64,000 nucleotides of DNA from JAUICS01 sp964384335 (GTDB lineage: Bacteria > Pseudomonadota > Alphaproteobacteria > Micavibrionales > Micavibrionaceae). The stretch covers positions 9,552 through 73,551 of the forward strand of contig CAYLKN010000009.1 of assembly GCA_964384335.1 (NCBI GenBank), in the 5' to 3' direction. Positions 45,843-53,827 of the stretch are shown in pieces; the first letter of the stretch is position 1, and every line of letters starts with the position of its first letter. The position numbers and the translations under genes are program-made. The notes under the pieces were generated by a model. The model was not told the origin of the DNA, did not search any database, and saw nothing but the letters and a program-made list of their open reading frames with translations.

Positions 45843-48422
45843 TTAAGGCTCAAAGTTATTTGTGCGTGATTTTTTTCGAGCGGCAATTTCATCCAGTTTT
45901 TTGGTGGCAGATTGTTGACTGGCATTTTCTAGCATGTCATCTAAACTGAGATTGTTTTGAACTTCATCTGTGCCTTCTATTAAAATATCCAAAACAGAGG
46001 TGCCAGTTTGACCATTAACGCCTCCAAATGAATGACATAAACAATTTGTGTGATCATCCTCCATACTGGAGATAAAACTTTCCAATTCGGAAGCTGAAAT
46101 TGTTCTGTCTGAATACCCTCTGTCTTCAAGATCTTTTATAACCTGCCGTGTTTTTTCCTCATCCCTTTGAAGATCCTCCTTTGTAATTCGTTCAACGACT
46201 TCCGTTTTTCCATCCGACCCTGTTTTAATGACTTCAATACTTCCGTCCTGATTGGCGCGCAACCGATGATCTTTGTTACTTAATTGAACATCCTGGAGCT
46301 TTTTATTGAAAGTCTGAAGCTGTTCATTTGACATACTTTCTATATCGACTGCATTCCGAAATGATTCACCGCATTCACACCCCGGCGGGCATCCCGGAGT
46401 TTTTTCTTTAACCACAGTCGGATCAATGCCGGCAACAGTCTTAACCTCATCGGCGAGTTTCTGTCTTATGGCTTCAATCTGGGCTTTACGGGCGCCCGGA
46501 TCAATTTTTTCAGCCATTCTGTCAAGACTTTGGAGCGCATTTTCCGCCTGCTCGGCCGTTACGGGCTGTCCGGCCTCTATATTCTTTAAAACGTCGGTTA
46601 CGTTGCCCGCAAGGTTTGCGATTGCGTTTTCTCTGGCCGTTGGCGCACTGGCGCTGTCTGCGGCCGGCTGTCCGGGTCCGGTGCCGCCTGCTTTCGTTTC
46701 GGCGGAGACAATAGCGTCAATCTGCTGCATCAAAACATTTGGCGACGATCCGCCCTCCCCGCCGGGAAAGGCGACAGTATTTTCCGGAGCTGCACCTGCG
46801 GCCCCCTTGCCTGCGGGCCCCTTGCCTTCCGCCGCTTTTGACAGGGCCTCGGATATATCAATAACCGTGGCGGCGTACCCCTGGCTTGACGCTTCCGAAG
46901 ATGAGGGCTGCGCGGGGCTGTCACCGGTCCGTGCCTGTGCCAATGCCTCCGGGGATACGATATCCGGTGCGGCCGCAGAAACGTCGGCGGCCAGTGCATC
47001 ATTGCCCGCGATAATCTGTGCGATTTGTCCGGGATCACCGGCTTCAAGCGCGTTTATCAGGGCCTCCCGAACCTCCGGCGGAAGGTCACCGAGATCCAGA
47101 CTGCCGTTTTCAATGGCTTCCTTAAGGCCGTCAATCGCACCCTCTTCAGAAAGTGCGGCCGTTATTGCATCGGTCAATGCCTGCGTATTCTGCACCTGCT
47201 GCTGCAAGGCCCGGGTTTCGGCGGCAACCCTTACCTCACCAAGAATATCCCCTGCAATGTCCGGGGCGGCCTGTTCAATCTGCGCGGCGATCTCCGCGTC
47301 ATTCGCGATAAGATCAATCAGTTCTCCGATCTCCCCTTCGTTGATCATATCCTGAATTTGTTGTGACAGATCGGGATCAAGATCGCCACTTTCCGCCAGT
47401 TCCATGAGCGCATCCAGCGTTGCCGGTGAAAGGGTAACCACAGTACTGACAATGCCGTTTCTGACCAGCGTTGCGGCCGCCTCCGCAACTGCGGCATTAA
47501 GGGCATCAAGCTTTCCGGGGCCCAGTACGTCTGAAAGCTGGGCTCGCAGGTCCGCATTCCCCTGCACGGCCTGATCAAGTGCGGCAAGGGCATTGGCCGA
47601 AAGCTGCAGAAGACCGGCGGGAAGCGTTCCGTTCTGGACCCCTTCCTGGATTTGCATGTTTATCGTTTCCGTAAGTTCGGCAAGCCTTGCCTCAAAACCT
47701 TCGGGTGCCTGGCCCTGCTGAATTTCGGTTAGAAGCGTGTTCAGTTCCGACAGATTATCAAGAAGCGCAAGCGCGTCCTCCCCAAGGGTTTGATCATACA
47801 ATGCCTGCTTAAGCTCCTCCGCCAGTTCGGGATTGCCTTCGGCCAGACGGTCTATTGCATTTGCCTGGGCCTCAATCTTGCCTATCGCCGCATCGCTTAA
47901 CACTCCGATAACCAGATAAAACCGCCGTCCGAATGCTGCAAATGGATCTATTTCGAGTGTCTGGGACGTACTTGTTCCTGAAATACTTAAAGTAACATTA
48001 CGGGTATTGGTTACAAACGCCTGTGCCTGTTCCCCGTCGATCATAAAGATTCTGAAATCTTTGAAATCGGATGTATCCGGCTTCTTGTCTGTTATGATTG
48101 CAGAGAGTGGGACTTTACCCTGTTCATCCGCATATTGATGGGTCAGAGATCCGATGTAGGATGTCAGCGCCTCAAGCTGGCCCGTATTCAGTGAAGCGCG
48201 CGCACATTTTTCCCTTATCTGCGCCCCGATTTGATCGGCAACATCGGCGGGTGTCGGGGCAACTGTCTGAATATTCAGGCCGTGCAAATCCTCGATTTTG
48301 TCGATTATACTCTGCGCAGCCTTTTTTACCAGCGGCCCCGGGCTGCCCAAACTGACAGTTTCAGGGGATGCAGCGGAATGATTGGTATTACTATCTTCTA
48401 ATTTAAGTGCAGGATCAGCCAT
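45843..48422 (-). CDS. Large Ala-rich helical protein with terminal cysteine motifs
   Basis: An unrecognised 859-residue protein with no signal peptide or membrane helix. Residues 1-165 look globular (FKDFRIFMIDGEQAQAF). Residues 175-500 are Ala/Leu/Asp-rich helical repeats, with near-duplicates IANDAEIAAQIEQAAPDI (372-389) and IAGNDALAADVSAAAPDI (471-488). Residues 500-600 are a Gly/Ala/Pro/Ser linker. The C-terminal 190 residues carry CPPGCECG (678-685) and CLCHSFGG (794-801), possible metal ligands. The middle of the gene is far more GC-rich than both ends, a mosaic composition. A promoter-like element ends about 9 bases before the ATG, with no ribosome-binding site, so the mRNA may be leaderless. 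Confidence 0.6.
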   Translation of the reverse strand: MADPALKLEDSNTNHSAASPETVSLGSPGPLVKKAAQSIIDKIEDLHGLNIQTVAPTPADVADQIGAQIREKCARASLNTGQLEALTSYIGSLTHQYADEQGKVPLSAIITDKKPDTSDFKDFRIFMIDGEQAQAFVTNTRNVTLSISGTSTSQTLEIDPFAAFGRRFYLVIGVLSDAAIGKIEAQANAIDRLAEGNPELAEELKQALYDQTLGEDALALLDNLSELNTLLTEIQQGQAPEGFEARLAELTETINMQIQEGVQNGTLPAGLLQLSANALAALDQAVQGNADLRAQLSDVLGPGKLDALNAAVAEAAATLVRNGIVSTVVTLSPATLDALMELAESGDLDPDLSQQIQDMINEGEIGELIDLIANDAEIAAQIEQAAPDIAGDILGEVRVAAETRALQQQVQNTQALTDAITAALSEEGAIDGLKEAIENGSLDLGDLPPEVREALINALEAGDPGQIAQIIAGNDALAADVSAAAPDIVSPEALAQARTGDSPAQPSSSEASSQGYAATVIDISEALSKAAEGKGPAGKGAAGAAPENTVAFPGGEGGSSPNVLMQQIDAIVSAETKAGGTGPGQPAADSASAPTARENAIANLAGNVTDVLKNIEAGQPVTAEQAENALQSLDRMAEKIDPGARKAQIEAIRQKLADEVKTVAGIDPTVVKEKTPGCPPGCECGESFRNAVDIESMSNEQLQTFNKKLQDVQLSNKDHRLRANQDGSIEVIKTGSDGKTEVVERITKEDLQRDEEKTRQVIKDLEDRGYSDRTISASELESFISSMEDDHTNCLCHSFGGVNGQTGTSVLDILIEGTDEVQNNLSLDDMLENASQQSATKKLDEIAARKKSRTNNFEP

Positions 48423-48431
48423 AATCGCGAT

Positions 48432-48459
48432 ATGTTATAATATAACATTTTTAAGTCAA
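48432..48459 (-). promoter_or_regulatory. Promoter with overlapping palindrome upstream of the 859-residue gene
   Basis: On the minus strand, TTGACT (48459-48454) is followed 16 bases later by TAACAT (48437-48432), only 9 bases before the ATG at 48422. A 17-base palindrome, ATGTTATA-N-TATAACAT (48432-48448), covers the -10 region. The spacing suggests a transcript starting within a few bases of the start codon, and the palindrome a repressor site. Both are predictions. Confidence 0.45.
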
Positions 48460-48544
48460 TATGACCTTTGTAAAAAATTTAGAGACTTTATGTTATGAAA
48501 TTATAGAGTTCTGGCGGCTTATGGCCACCGCCGGAGGTTGTTGT

Positions 48545-49249
48545 TCAAACGCCCTCGGCAAAGCCCATGGTGCGTGCCTTCAATGCCGCCTGAGTCCGGT
48601 TTTGCGCGCCAAATTTACGGCAAATGCCCCGCACGTGAAGCTTGACCGTAACAACCTGGATATCAAGCTCTCTGGCGATTTCCTTATTCGATGCCCCTTT
48701 CATCAGGAAGCCAAGCACTTCCTCTTCCCTGGGCGTCAGCTTTATGCGGCGGCTTTCCCCGTTACCGTCATTTGCGGCCGCGTAATATGTCCCGTTGGCA
48801 TGGCCGTTTTTGTATGCGCCTTCGCCATAACCGTTGTAATATGAAGGCAGAATTTTGTTATTGTCATCAAGCGGCAGAAAACGGCCGCCGTTAAGCACAA
48901 GCTGTATTGCGTTCAGCAGATATTTTCCGGAAAGAGTTTTGGGAAAATATCCGGCCGCGCCAAGATCCATTGCCTTCTGAATATCCCGGCTGTTCGCCGT
49001 TCCGGACATCAGTCCGAAAAGAGTATCGGGATAGTTATCCAGCATCTCTTCAAATCCCTTCATACCTTCCATGCCCGGCATCTGAAGATCAAGAAGAACA
49101 AGATCGGGTTTGTAACCGCCATCAAGTATTTTTTTGGCTTTTGGCAAATCCTTTGCCACCTCGATCTCCGCATCGGGTTCAGCCCCGGTTATGTACTGAA
49201 CCAGGGCATCCCCGAACAATGTATGATCATCTGCAAGTAGTAGTTTCAT
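48545..49249 (-). CDS. NarL/LuxR-family response regulator
   Basis: A 234-residue two-component regulator. The receiver domain (1-120) carries Asp7-Asp8, phospho-acceptor Asp54, Ser82 and Lys104. A Gly/Asn/Tyr-rich linker of about 45 residues follows, unusually long. The LuxR-type helix-turn-helix covers about 170-225 (LTPREEEVLGFLMKG, NKEIARELDIQVVTVKLHV). No sensor kinase is adjacent. It lies upstream of the 859-residue gene on the same strand, with 122 bases between them, and could control it. Confidence 0.92.
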   Translation of the reverse strand: MKLLLADDHTLFGDALVQYITGAEPDAEIEVAKDLPKAKKILDGGYKPDLVLLDLQMPGMEGMKGFEEMLDNYPDTLFGLMSGTANSRDIQKAMDLGAAGYFPKTLSGKYLLNAIQLVLNGGRFLPLDDNNKILPSYYNGYGEGAYKNGHANGTYYAAANDGNGESRRIKLTPREEEVLGFLMKGASNKEIARELDIQVVTVKLHVRGICRKFGAQNRTQAALKARTMGFAEGV

Positions 49250-49454
49250 AATTCCAACCCCATAGATTTCTAACCTAAAGTTATAGATGCAATAACCCTG
49301 CCACTTTTAATTCTAATGCTTTATTTGTAAAAAAGGAGTTAATTTCCGGTGATTTTGTAATCTTTTTGGCTAGGAAATTATCATACAAAAGTTCTGCACC
49401 CTAACCATTTTTTGCAAAAAAATATGCATAATGCAAATATTCCCGTTTTGCAGT

Positions 49455-51689
49455 TCACAGTGATCCATGCACACCCATTGTAACCTGCAGAGGCTGGCCG
49501 TTTCTATTCGGGTCTACATCTTCGAGAATAAGACGGTATACATGAACGCTTTCCAGAACGCGCTGAACATAATTCCGTGTCTCGTAAACCGGGATCAGTT
49601 CGATCCAGTCAATCCATTCGACCTTACCTTCCCTTGGATCTCCGTAGGTTTTAAGCCATGAGGCAACGCGTCCCGGCCCGCCGTTATAAGCAGCCAGAGC
49701 AAGTATGACTGACCCGTTATACTTGTCCAGAAGGTAGGCCATATAGCGTGCACCCAGCTTAATGTTATAGTCCGGTCTGTCATGGAGCCATCGCCTCTGA
49801 TATGAAAGCCGGGTTTTGCGCGCAATGTAATTGGCAGTCGTTGGCAAAAGCTGCATCAGTCCCTGCGCCCCGGCAGAGCTTGTGGCTTTTGGATTAAAGG
49901 CGCTTTCCTGTCTTATGATTCCGTGAACCAGGGCCCATTCAATTTCGTCTATGTTTTCAAGGTATTGAATGACGGTTGGATACGCCTGATCTTTTAAAAT
50001 AACACCCTGATAACTGGCCAGTTTGGCAATATGAAGAGCATCATGCGGCTGTTTCAGACTGGTTGCCAGTTCCGCGGCCATTCGAAAATCGGAAGGCGTT
50101 TTTGCCATTTCCCCCAAAACTTTCAGAAAATCTCCGGCCTCGCTGCGTACGCCGGCTTTAACAAAAAGTTTTGATGCGACAACCAGCTCGTGCTTTAAAA
50201 AAGCCTCCTTTTCCCGGAAATTGATTTTCGGGGGCTCGACATTAAGAGAGAACGTAACTCCTTTCTGCGGAATAAGCTTATCTCCGTCAAACGCAATATC
50301 CTGTTTTAAAAGCTCATCTTTCGGCATGGAGCGCAAAGCTGCCGAGGCAAGCTGGCCATAAAACGTTCCGCCGTGAAGAGCCGCCGCCAGATACCACTCG
50401 GTCGCCACATCGGGATGACCCAGAACCTCGCTTGCCCGCCCGGCCCAGTAAGCACCCCGCGCACGGCTGATTGGCGTGCTCACTGAATTATAAAGTTTCT
50501 CGAAATGCTCAAATGCCTGCCAGGGTTTATTGACAAAACGCAAGGCAAGCCATCCGGCAACCCATTCCGCCTGTGCCAGGGCAAAGCCCTCTTTTTGTAT
50601 ATGCTTGCCTGCAATGTAATATGCTTTTTCAAAATCTTTTTCTTCGATAAGGCGGCGTATGATAATATGGCGCTCATGCCACCATTCTTCGGGATTTGCA
50701 ATATTCTCGACTGGCGGGGGATTCACTAACACTTCTATGGCGCGGTCATTAAGGTTTTCCTTTCGCCTCCACTTAAGACGCTCGTACATCAGACCCGGAT
50801 CATCCTTCAGATGGGCAGGAACCAGTTCTATAAGACGGTCCACACCGGGCTGCCTGGCCGAAAGCCGGATTTTTGCTTCAACAAGATATCTGTAAGACTT
50901 TCCCATACCGCGGGCCAGTATGCGCGCATTCGTATACTGACGCAGAGAAATAAGATTTTGCAGCCGGCGTTCATGATCTTCATGTGAAAACCAGTCGCTA
51001 TAATTTTTGAAAAATTCCCGTTGCTGATCCGGTGTTATAACAGCCGAGTACCACCACTCTCTCAGTATTTCTCTGGCGCTGTCCTGCTCACCGGTTCTGT
51101 CCAGTGCCGAGAGATAAGCCTTCATACCGTCCGGCATTATAGGGGGATTATCGGCAAACCAGCGCACAACAAGTGAATCAGGCGCTTTATCATTCAAAAT
51201 ATTTTCAGCATAAAGTCTGATTCTCCGGCGTTCAGGCCAGCCGGGATTGTGCTCCAGAAAATCAATAACGTCCTCAAACGTGATCCTGTCAGTATAACCA
51301 TGGGTAAACGCCATCCAGAGGTAAAGATTCCGGGCAAATTCCTGTGCCCTCTCTCCTTTTACCCTTTTAAGGTAAGCCCGCGCCTCAGGCCAGCTTTTCA
51401 CATCGGCCGCCCTTAGCATTTTAAAAATATTGAGTTCCTGTTCGTTATTAAGAGAAACTCGGTTCCGTGAATGAAAAAAGGCGCTGATCTCAGGTTTTTT
51501 CCCTGCTAAAGGAGCCGGATTCTGTGCTGCTTCCTCTTTATTTACAGACGCATCCCTGGATAGTGCAGGATCATCCTTTTCCCGGGCATGAATGGATTTA
51601 TCCGGAATAAATGTTTCCATACTTACAAAGACAGCTGCGGCGATCAAAACCGTAAAAACTATATAACGATGGAAAGATTTGAATTTCAT
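49455..51689 (-). CDS. slt: Soluble lytic murein transglycosylase
   Basis: A 744-residue periplasmic enzyme that cleaves the MurNAc-GlcNAc bond to leave 1,6-anhydroMurNAc. An N-terminal membrane/signal segment (about 9-25) is followed by a long superhelical region of paired helices, the Slt70 U-domain type, and a C-terminal lysozyme-like domain. The catalytic Glu595 is in IIRQESAFNPKA, followed by GAQGLMQLLP and ALAAYNGGPGRV, the transglycosylase signature. It is divergent from smpB. In many alphaproteobacteria dapA lies between these two genes; it is absent here. Confidence 0.92.
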   Translation of the reverse strand: MKFKSFHRYIVFTVLIAAAVFVSMETFIPDKSIHAREKDDPALSRDASVNKEEAAQNPAPLAGKKPEISAFFHSRNRVSLNNEQELNIFKMLRAADVKSWPEARAYLKRVKGERAQEFARNLYLWMAFTHGYTDRITFEDVIDFLEHNPGWPERRRIRLYAENILNDKAPDSLVVRWFADNPPIMPDGMKAYLSALDRTGEQDSAREILREWWYSAVITPDQQREFFKNYSDWFSHEDHERRLQNLISLRQYTNARILARGMGKSYRYLVEAKIRLSARQPGVDRLIELVPAHLKDDPGLMYERLKWRRKENLNDRAIEVLVNPPPVENIANPEEWWHERHIIIRRLIEEKDFEKAYYIAGKHIQKEGFALAQAEWVAGWLALRFVNKPWQAFEHFEKLYNSVSTPISRARGAYWAGRASEVLGHPDVATEWYLAAALHGGTFYGQLASAALRSMPKDELLKQDIAFDGDKLIPQKGVTFSLNVEPPKINFREKEAFLKHELVVASKLFVKAGVRSEAGDFLKVLGEMAKTPSDFRMAAELATSLKQPHDALHIAKLASYQGVILKDQAYPTVIQYLENIDEIEWALVHGIIRQESAFNPKATSSAGAQGLMQLLPTTANYIARKTRLSYQRRWLHDRPDYNIKLGARYMAYLLDKYNGSVILALAAYNGGPGRVASWLKTYGDPREGKVEWIDWIELIPVYETRNYVQRVLESVHVYRLILEDVDPNRNGQPLQVTMGVHGSL

Positions 51690-51731
51690 ATATGTAAATT
51701 CTCAGGCTTTGAATCTGTTTATGGTACACAG

Positions 51732-51938
51732 ATGGACATTAAGAAAACCATGAAGATACAAGGAAGGCAAGTGAATGAATGGGTTGTAAACTTTCATGCT
51801 TGCCAGACACAGCAGATTTATGGTTTTCTTGCAAATCCTGATGGGGCGGCAGATTTCCGTGCATGTATGCTCAGACGGCTTAAAAGCAGCTTTGACTATG
51901 TCCTGCAAAGTTTTCGCAAACGCAGCTTTGAAATTTGA
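51732..51938 (+). CDS. Possible small protein in the slt-smpB gap
   Basis: The 51690-52118 gap has no recognised gene. One plus-strand frame could encode 68 residues from ATG 51732 (WVVNFHACQTQQIYGFLAN, later LRRLKSSFDYVLQSF), or 89 residues from ATG 51669, overlapping the slt start. The peptide is plausible in composition, but there is no good ribosome-binding site and no family match. The rest of the gap, 51939-52118, is AT-rich and should contain the smpB promoter. Confidence 0.22.
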   Translation: MDIKKTMKIQGRQVNEWVVNFHACQTQQIYGFLANPDGAADFRACMLRRLKSSFDYVLQSFRKRSFEI

Positions 51939-52118
51939 TACGCGCACAATGGACATAGTTAATGAGCCCCGGGCTTTCTTATGACTATAAATAATTTACC
52001 ATATAGTCCGTTTAGACACTCTTAATTTTACTTTGAAAAAGAAAATTTATAAAGAAAGATATTTATAACGGGGCTGTAACCCTTAAATTCAGATTATAAG
52101 AACGAATTTTCGAACACG

Positions 52119-52616
52119 ATGGCAAACAAGAAAAAAAATAAAAAGTCAGGTCTTATTTCAACAAATCAGACGGTTTCCGAAAACCGAAAGGCGCGCCATG
52201 ACTATAGTATCGAGGAAAAGTTCGAGTCCGGGCTTGCCCTTGAAGGTACGGAGGTAAAATCACTGCGTCACGGTCAGTGCAGCCTTAAGGAATCGCATGT
52301 CGGTCCTAAACAAGGTGAACTTTACCTCTTTAATGCCCATATTCCGGAATATCAGCAGGCCGGATCTCATCTGCAGCATGCCCCGAGGCGTCCCCGAAAA
52401 CTGCTTATGCATAAGCGGGAAATAAACAAACTGATGGGTTCGGTTAAAAAAGAAGGATATACGATTGTACCGCTCAGACTTTACTTTAATAGTCGTGGCA
52501 TTGCCAAACTGGAAATCGCCCTGGCCAAAGGAAAAAAAGTTTATGACAAGAGGGAGGATATCAAGCAGAGAGACTGGAACCGTCAGAAACAAAGGATAAT
52601 GAAAGAGCGCGGCTAA
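52119..52616 (+). CDS. smpB: SsrA-binding protein SmpB
   Basis: Partner of tmRNA in rescue of stalled ribosomes. The 165 residues include NRKARHDYSIEEKFESGLAL, the core GTEVKSLRHG, ELYLFNAHIPEY, and the C-terminal KGKKVYDKREDIKQRDW with its basic tail, which enters the decoding centre. All the conserved elements are present. The first 15 residues are Lys-rich. It is convergent with purN and the two coding regions overlap by four bases. No ssrA gene is visible in the window. Confidence 0.95.
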   Translation: MANKKKNKKSGLISTNQTVSENRKARHDYSIEEKFESGLALEGTEVKSLRHGQCSLKESHVGPKQGELYLFNAHIPEYQQAGSHLQHAPRRPRKLLMHKREINKLMGSVKKEGYTIVPLRLYFNSRGIAKLEIALAKGKKVYDKREDIKQRDWNRQKQRIMKERG

Positions 52617-53221
52617 AGCCTCGCAACAAAGTCCATATCAATTTCCCCTGATTCAATTTTTTTGATCACATCCACATAAAACGGTCCTTCTTCGCGTTTT
52701 ACCCGCTCCTCCAGCGATTCTGGCGTGTCATCCATAGATATCTGTATCTTTTTCTGCGCAATTACAGGGCCGGTGTCGTAGTTGCAGTCCACAAAATGAA
52801 TTGTAATTCCAGTTTCTTTCTCATTGTTCGCAATAACAGCTTCATGAATTTTTCTCCCGTACATCCCCTCTCCGCCGTATTCAGGCAGTAATCCGGGATG
52901 GATATTGATTATTCTGTTTGGATATTCCCGGACTATTGAACCCGGAATTTTGCGCATATAACCAGACAGCAGGATATGTGTAACCTTATTTTCCTTTAGT
53001 GTATTAAGCGTGAATTGGTCTGCGGCCCTGTTATCTCCGAAAATCTTTTTGTTAACGACAAAAGCCGGGAGTTTAATGCTTTCTGCCCAGATCAATGCTT
53101 TGGAGTCGGCGTTATTGCTGAATAAAACTGCCGGATGCGCATTTAAGGTCCCGTTTCCAATGGCTTCGACAATGGCCTTTGCGCCGGACCCTCCATGAGA
53201 GGCAAAAAAAGCAAGACGCAT
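52613..53221 (-). CDS. purN: Phosphoribosylglycinamide formyltransferase
   Basis: Transfers a formyl group from 10-formyl-THF to GAR in purine synthesis. The 202-residue protein shows FASHGGSGAKAI at the GAR-binding site, LSGYMRKIP, then NIHPGLLPEYGG with the catalytic His, and the TGITIHFVD and DTGPVI signature. In most family members the sugar-phosphate loop reads SGNGSN; here it is SHGGSG. Of three consecutive ATGs (53227, 53224, 53221) the last has the best spacing to GGACGGA. Last gene of the cvpA-purF-folK-purN unit. Confidence 0.92.
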   Translation of the reverse strand: MRLAFFASHGGSGAKAIVEAIGNGTLNAHPAVLFSNNADSKALIWAESIKLPAFVVNKKIFGDNRAADQFTLNTLKENKVTHILLSGYMRKIPGSIVREYPNRIINIHPGLLPEYGGEGMYGRKIHEAVIANNEKETGITIHFVDCNYDTGPVIAQKKIQISMDDTPESLEERVKREEGPFYVDVIKKIESGEIDMDFVARL

Positions 53222-53257
53222 CATCATTCCGTCCGGCATACAATCTGGTTTTCGGTA

Positions 53258-53806
53258 TCATGCATATGCGTTTGAGGAAATGTCGGTGTCATCCGCATGA
53301 TCTCCGTTTTCTTGATAAAGCTTAATACTGGAAATTTTTTCATTCGAATATCCCTGCACATAATCCTGTGCAGTTTTGTCAGAAACAGGATGACGCCAGT
53401 CAGGGGCAATTTCCGCAATCGGAACCATTACAAATTCCCGCGTTTGCATTCTTGGATGGGGAAGTATCAGGACATTGCCGAAATTTTTGACCATGCCCTT
53501 GTAATCCAGAATATCAATGTCCAGTGTCCTCGGAGCATTTTTATAGGGTCTTTCGCGTCCAGACTTCTGTTCAGTCTCCTGAAGAAATTTTAGGAGTTCC
53601 AGAGGGCCCAGCCGTGTATCAATGTTTACAACAGCATTAATAAAACATGGATCTTCAGGATTTGGAAAGGCGCGGGTTACGTATAAAGAAGACCTTTGCA
53701 CAATCCGGATATTATTGCGCTCCATTTCATTAAGCGCAAAACGGACGTTATCCGCAGGATGGAAAAAGTCGCCGGAAAGGTTGCTGCCCAGCGCAATCAA
53801 AATCAT
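53258..53806 (-). CDS. folK: 2-amino-4-hydroxy-6-hydroxymethyldihydropteridine pyrophosphokinase
   Basis: Folate pathway enzyme that transfers pyrophosphate from ATP to the pterin. The 182-residue protein has ALGSNL near the N-terminus, SSLYVTRAF, the FINAVV core, and the ATP/metal motif RTLDIDIL followed by LPHPRMQTREFV. The start at 53806 is set by AAGGA eight bases upstream; the open frame goes back to a TTG at 53824. The C-terminal 20 residues are divergent. It lies between purF and purN; folate carriers feed purine synthesis, which may explain the link. Confidence 0.94.
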   Translation of the reverse strand: MILIALGSNLSGDFFHPADNVRFALNEMERNNIRIVQRSSLYVTRAFPNPEDPCFINAVVNIDTRLGPLELLKFLQETEQKSGRERPYKNAPRTLDIDILDYKGMVKNFGNVLILPHPRMQTREFVMVPIAEIAPDWRHPVSDKTAQDYVQGYSNEKISSIKLYQENGDHADDTDISSNAYA

Positions 53807-53827
53807 TGCCGTTTTCCTTTCCAAGCT

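Noticed and set aside
46426..47355. A 309-codon open frame on the plus strand inside the 859-residue gene
   Set aside because: It is antisense to the GC-rich repeat region, where stop codons are rare on both strands. Its product is a low-complexity Ser/Ala/Ile mixture without a ribosome-binding site. The minus-strand protein has coherent domains and is preferred.
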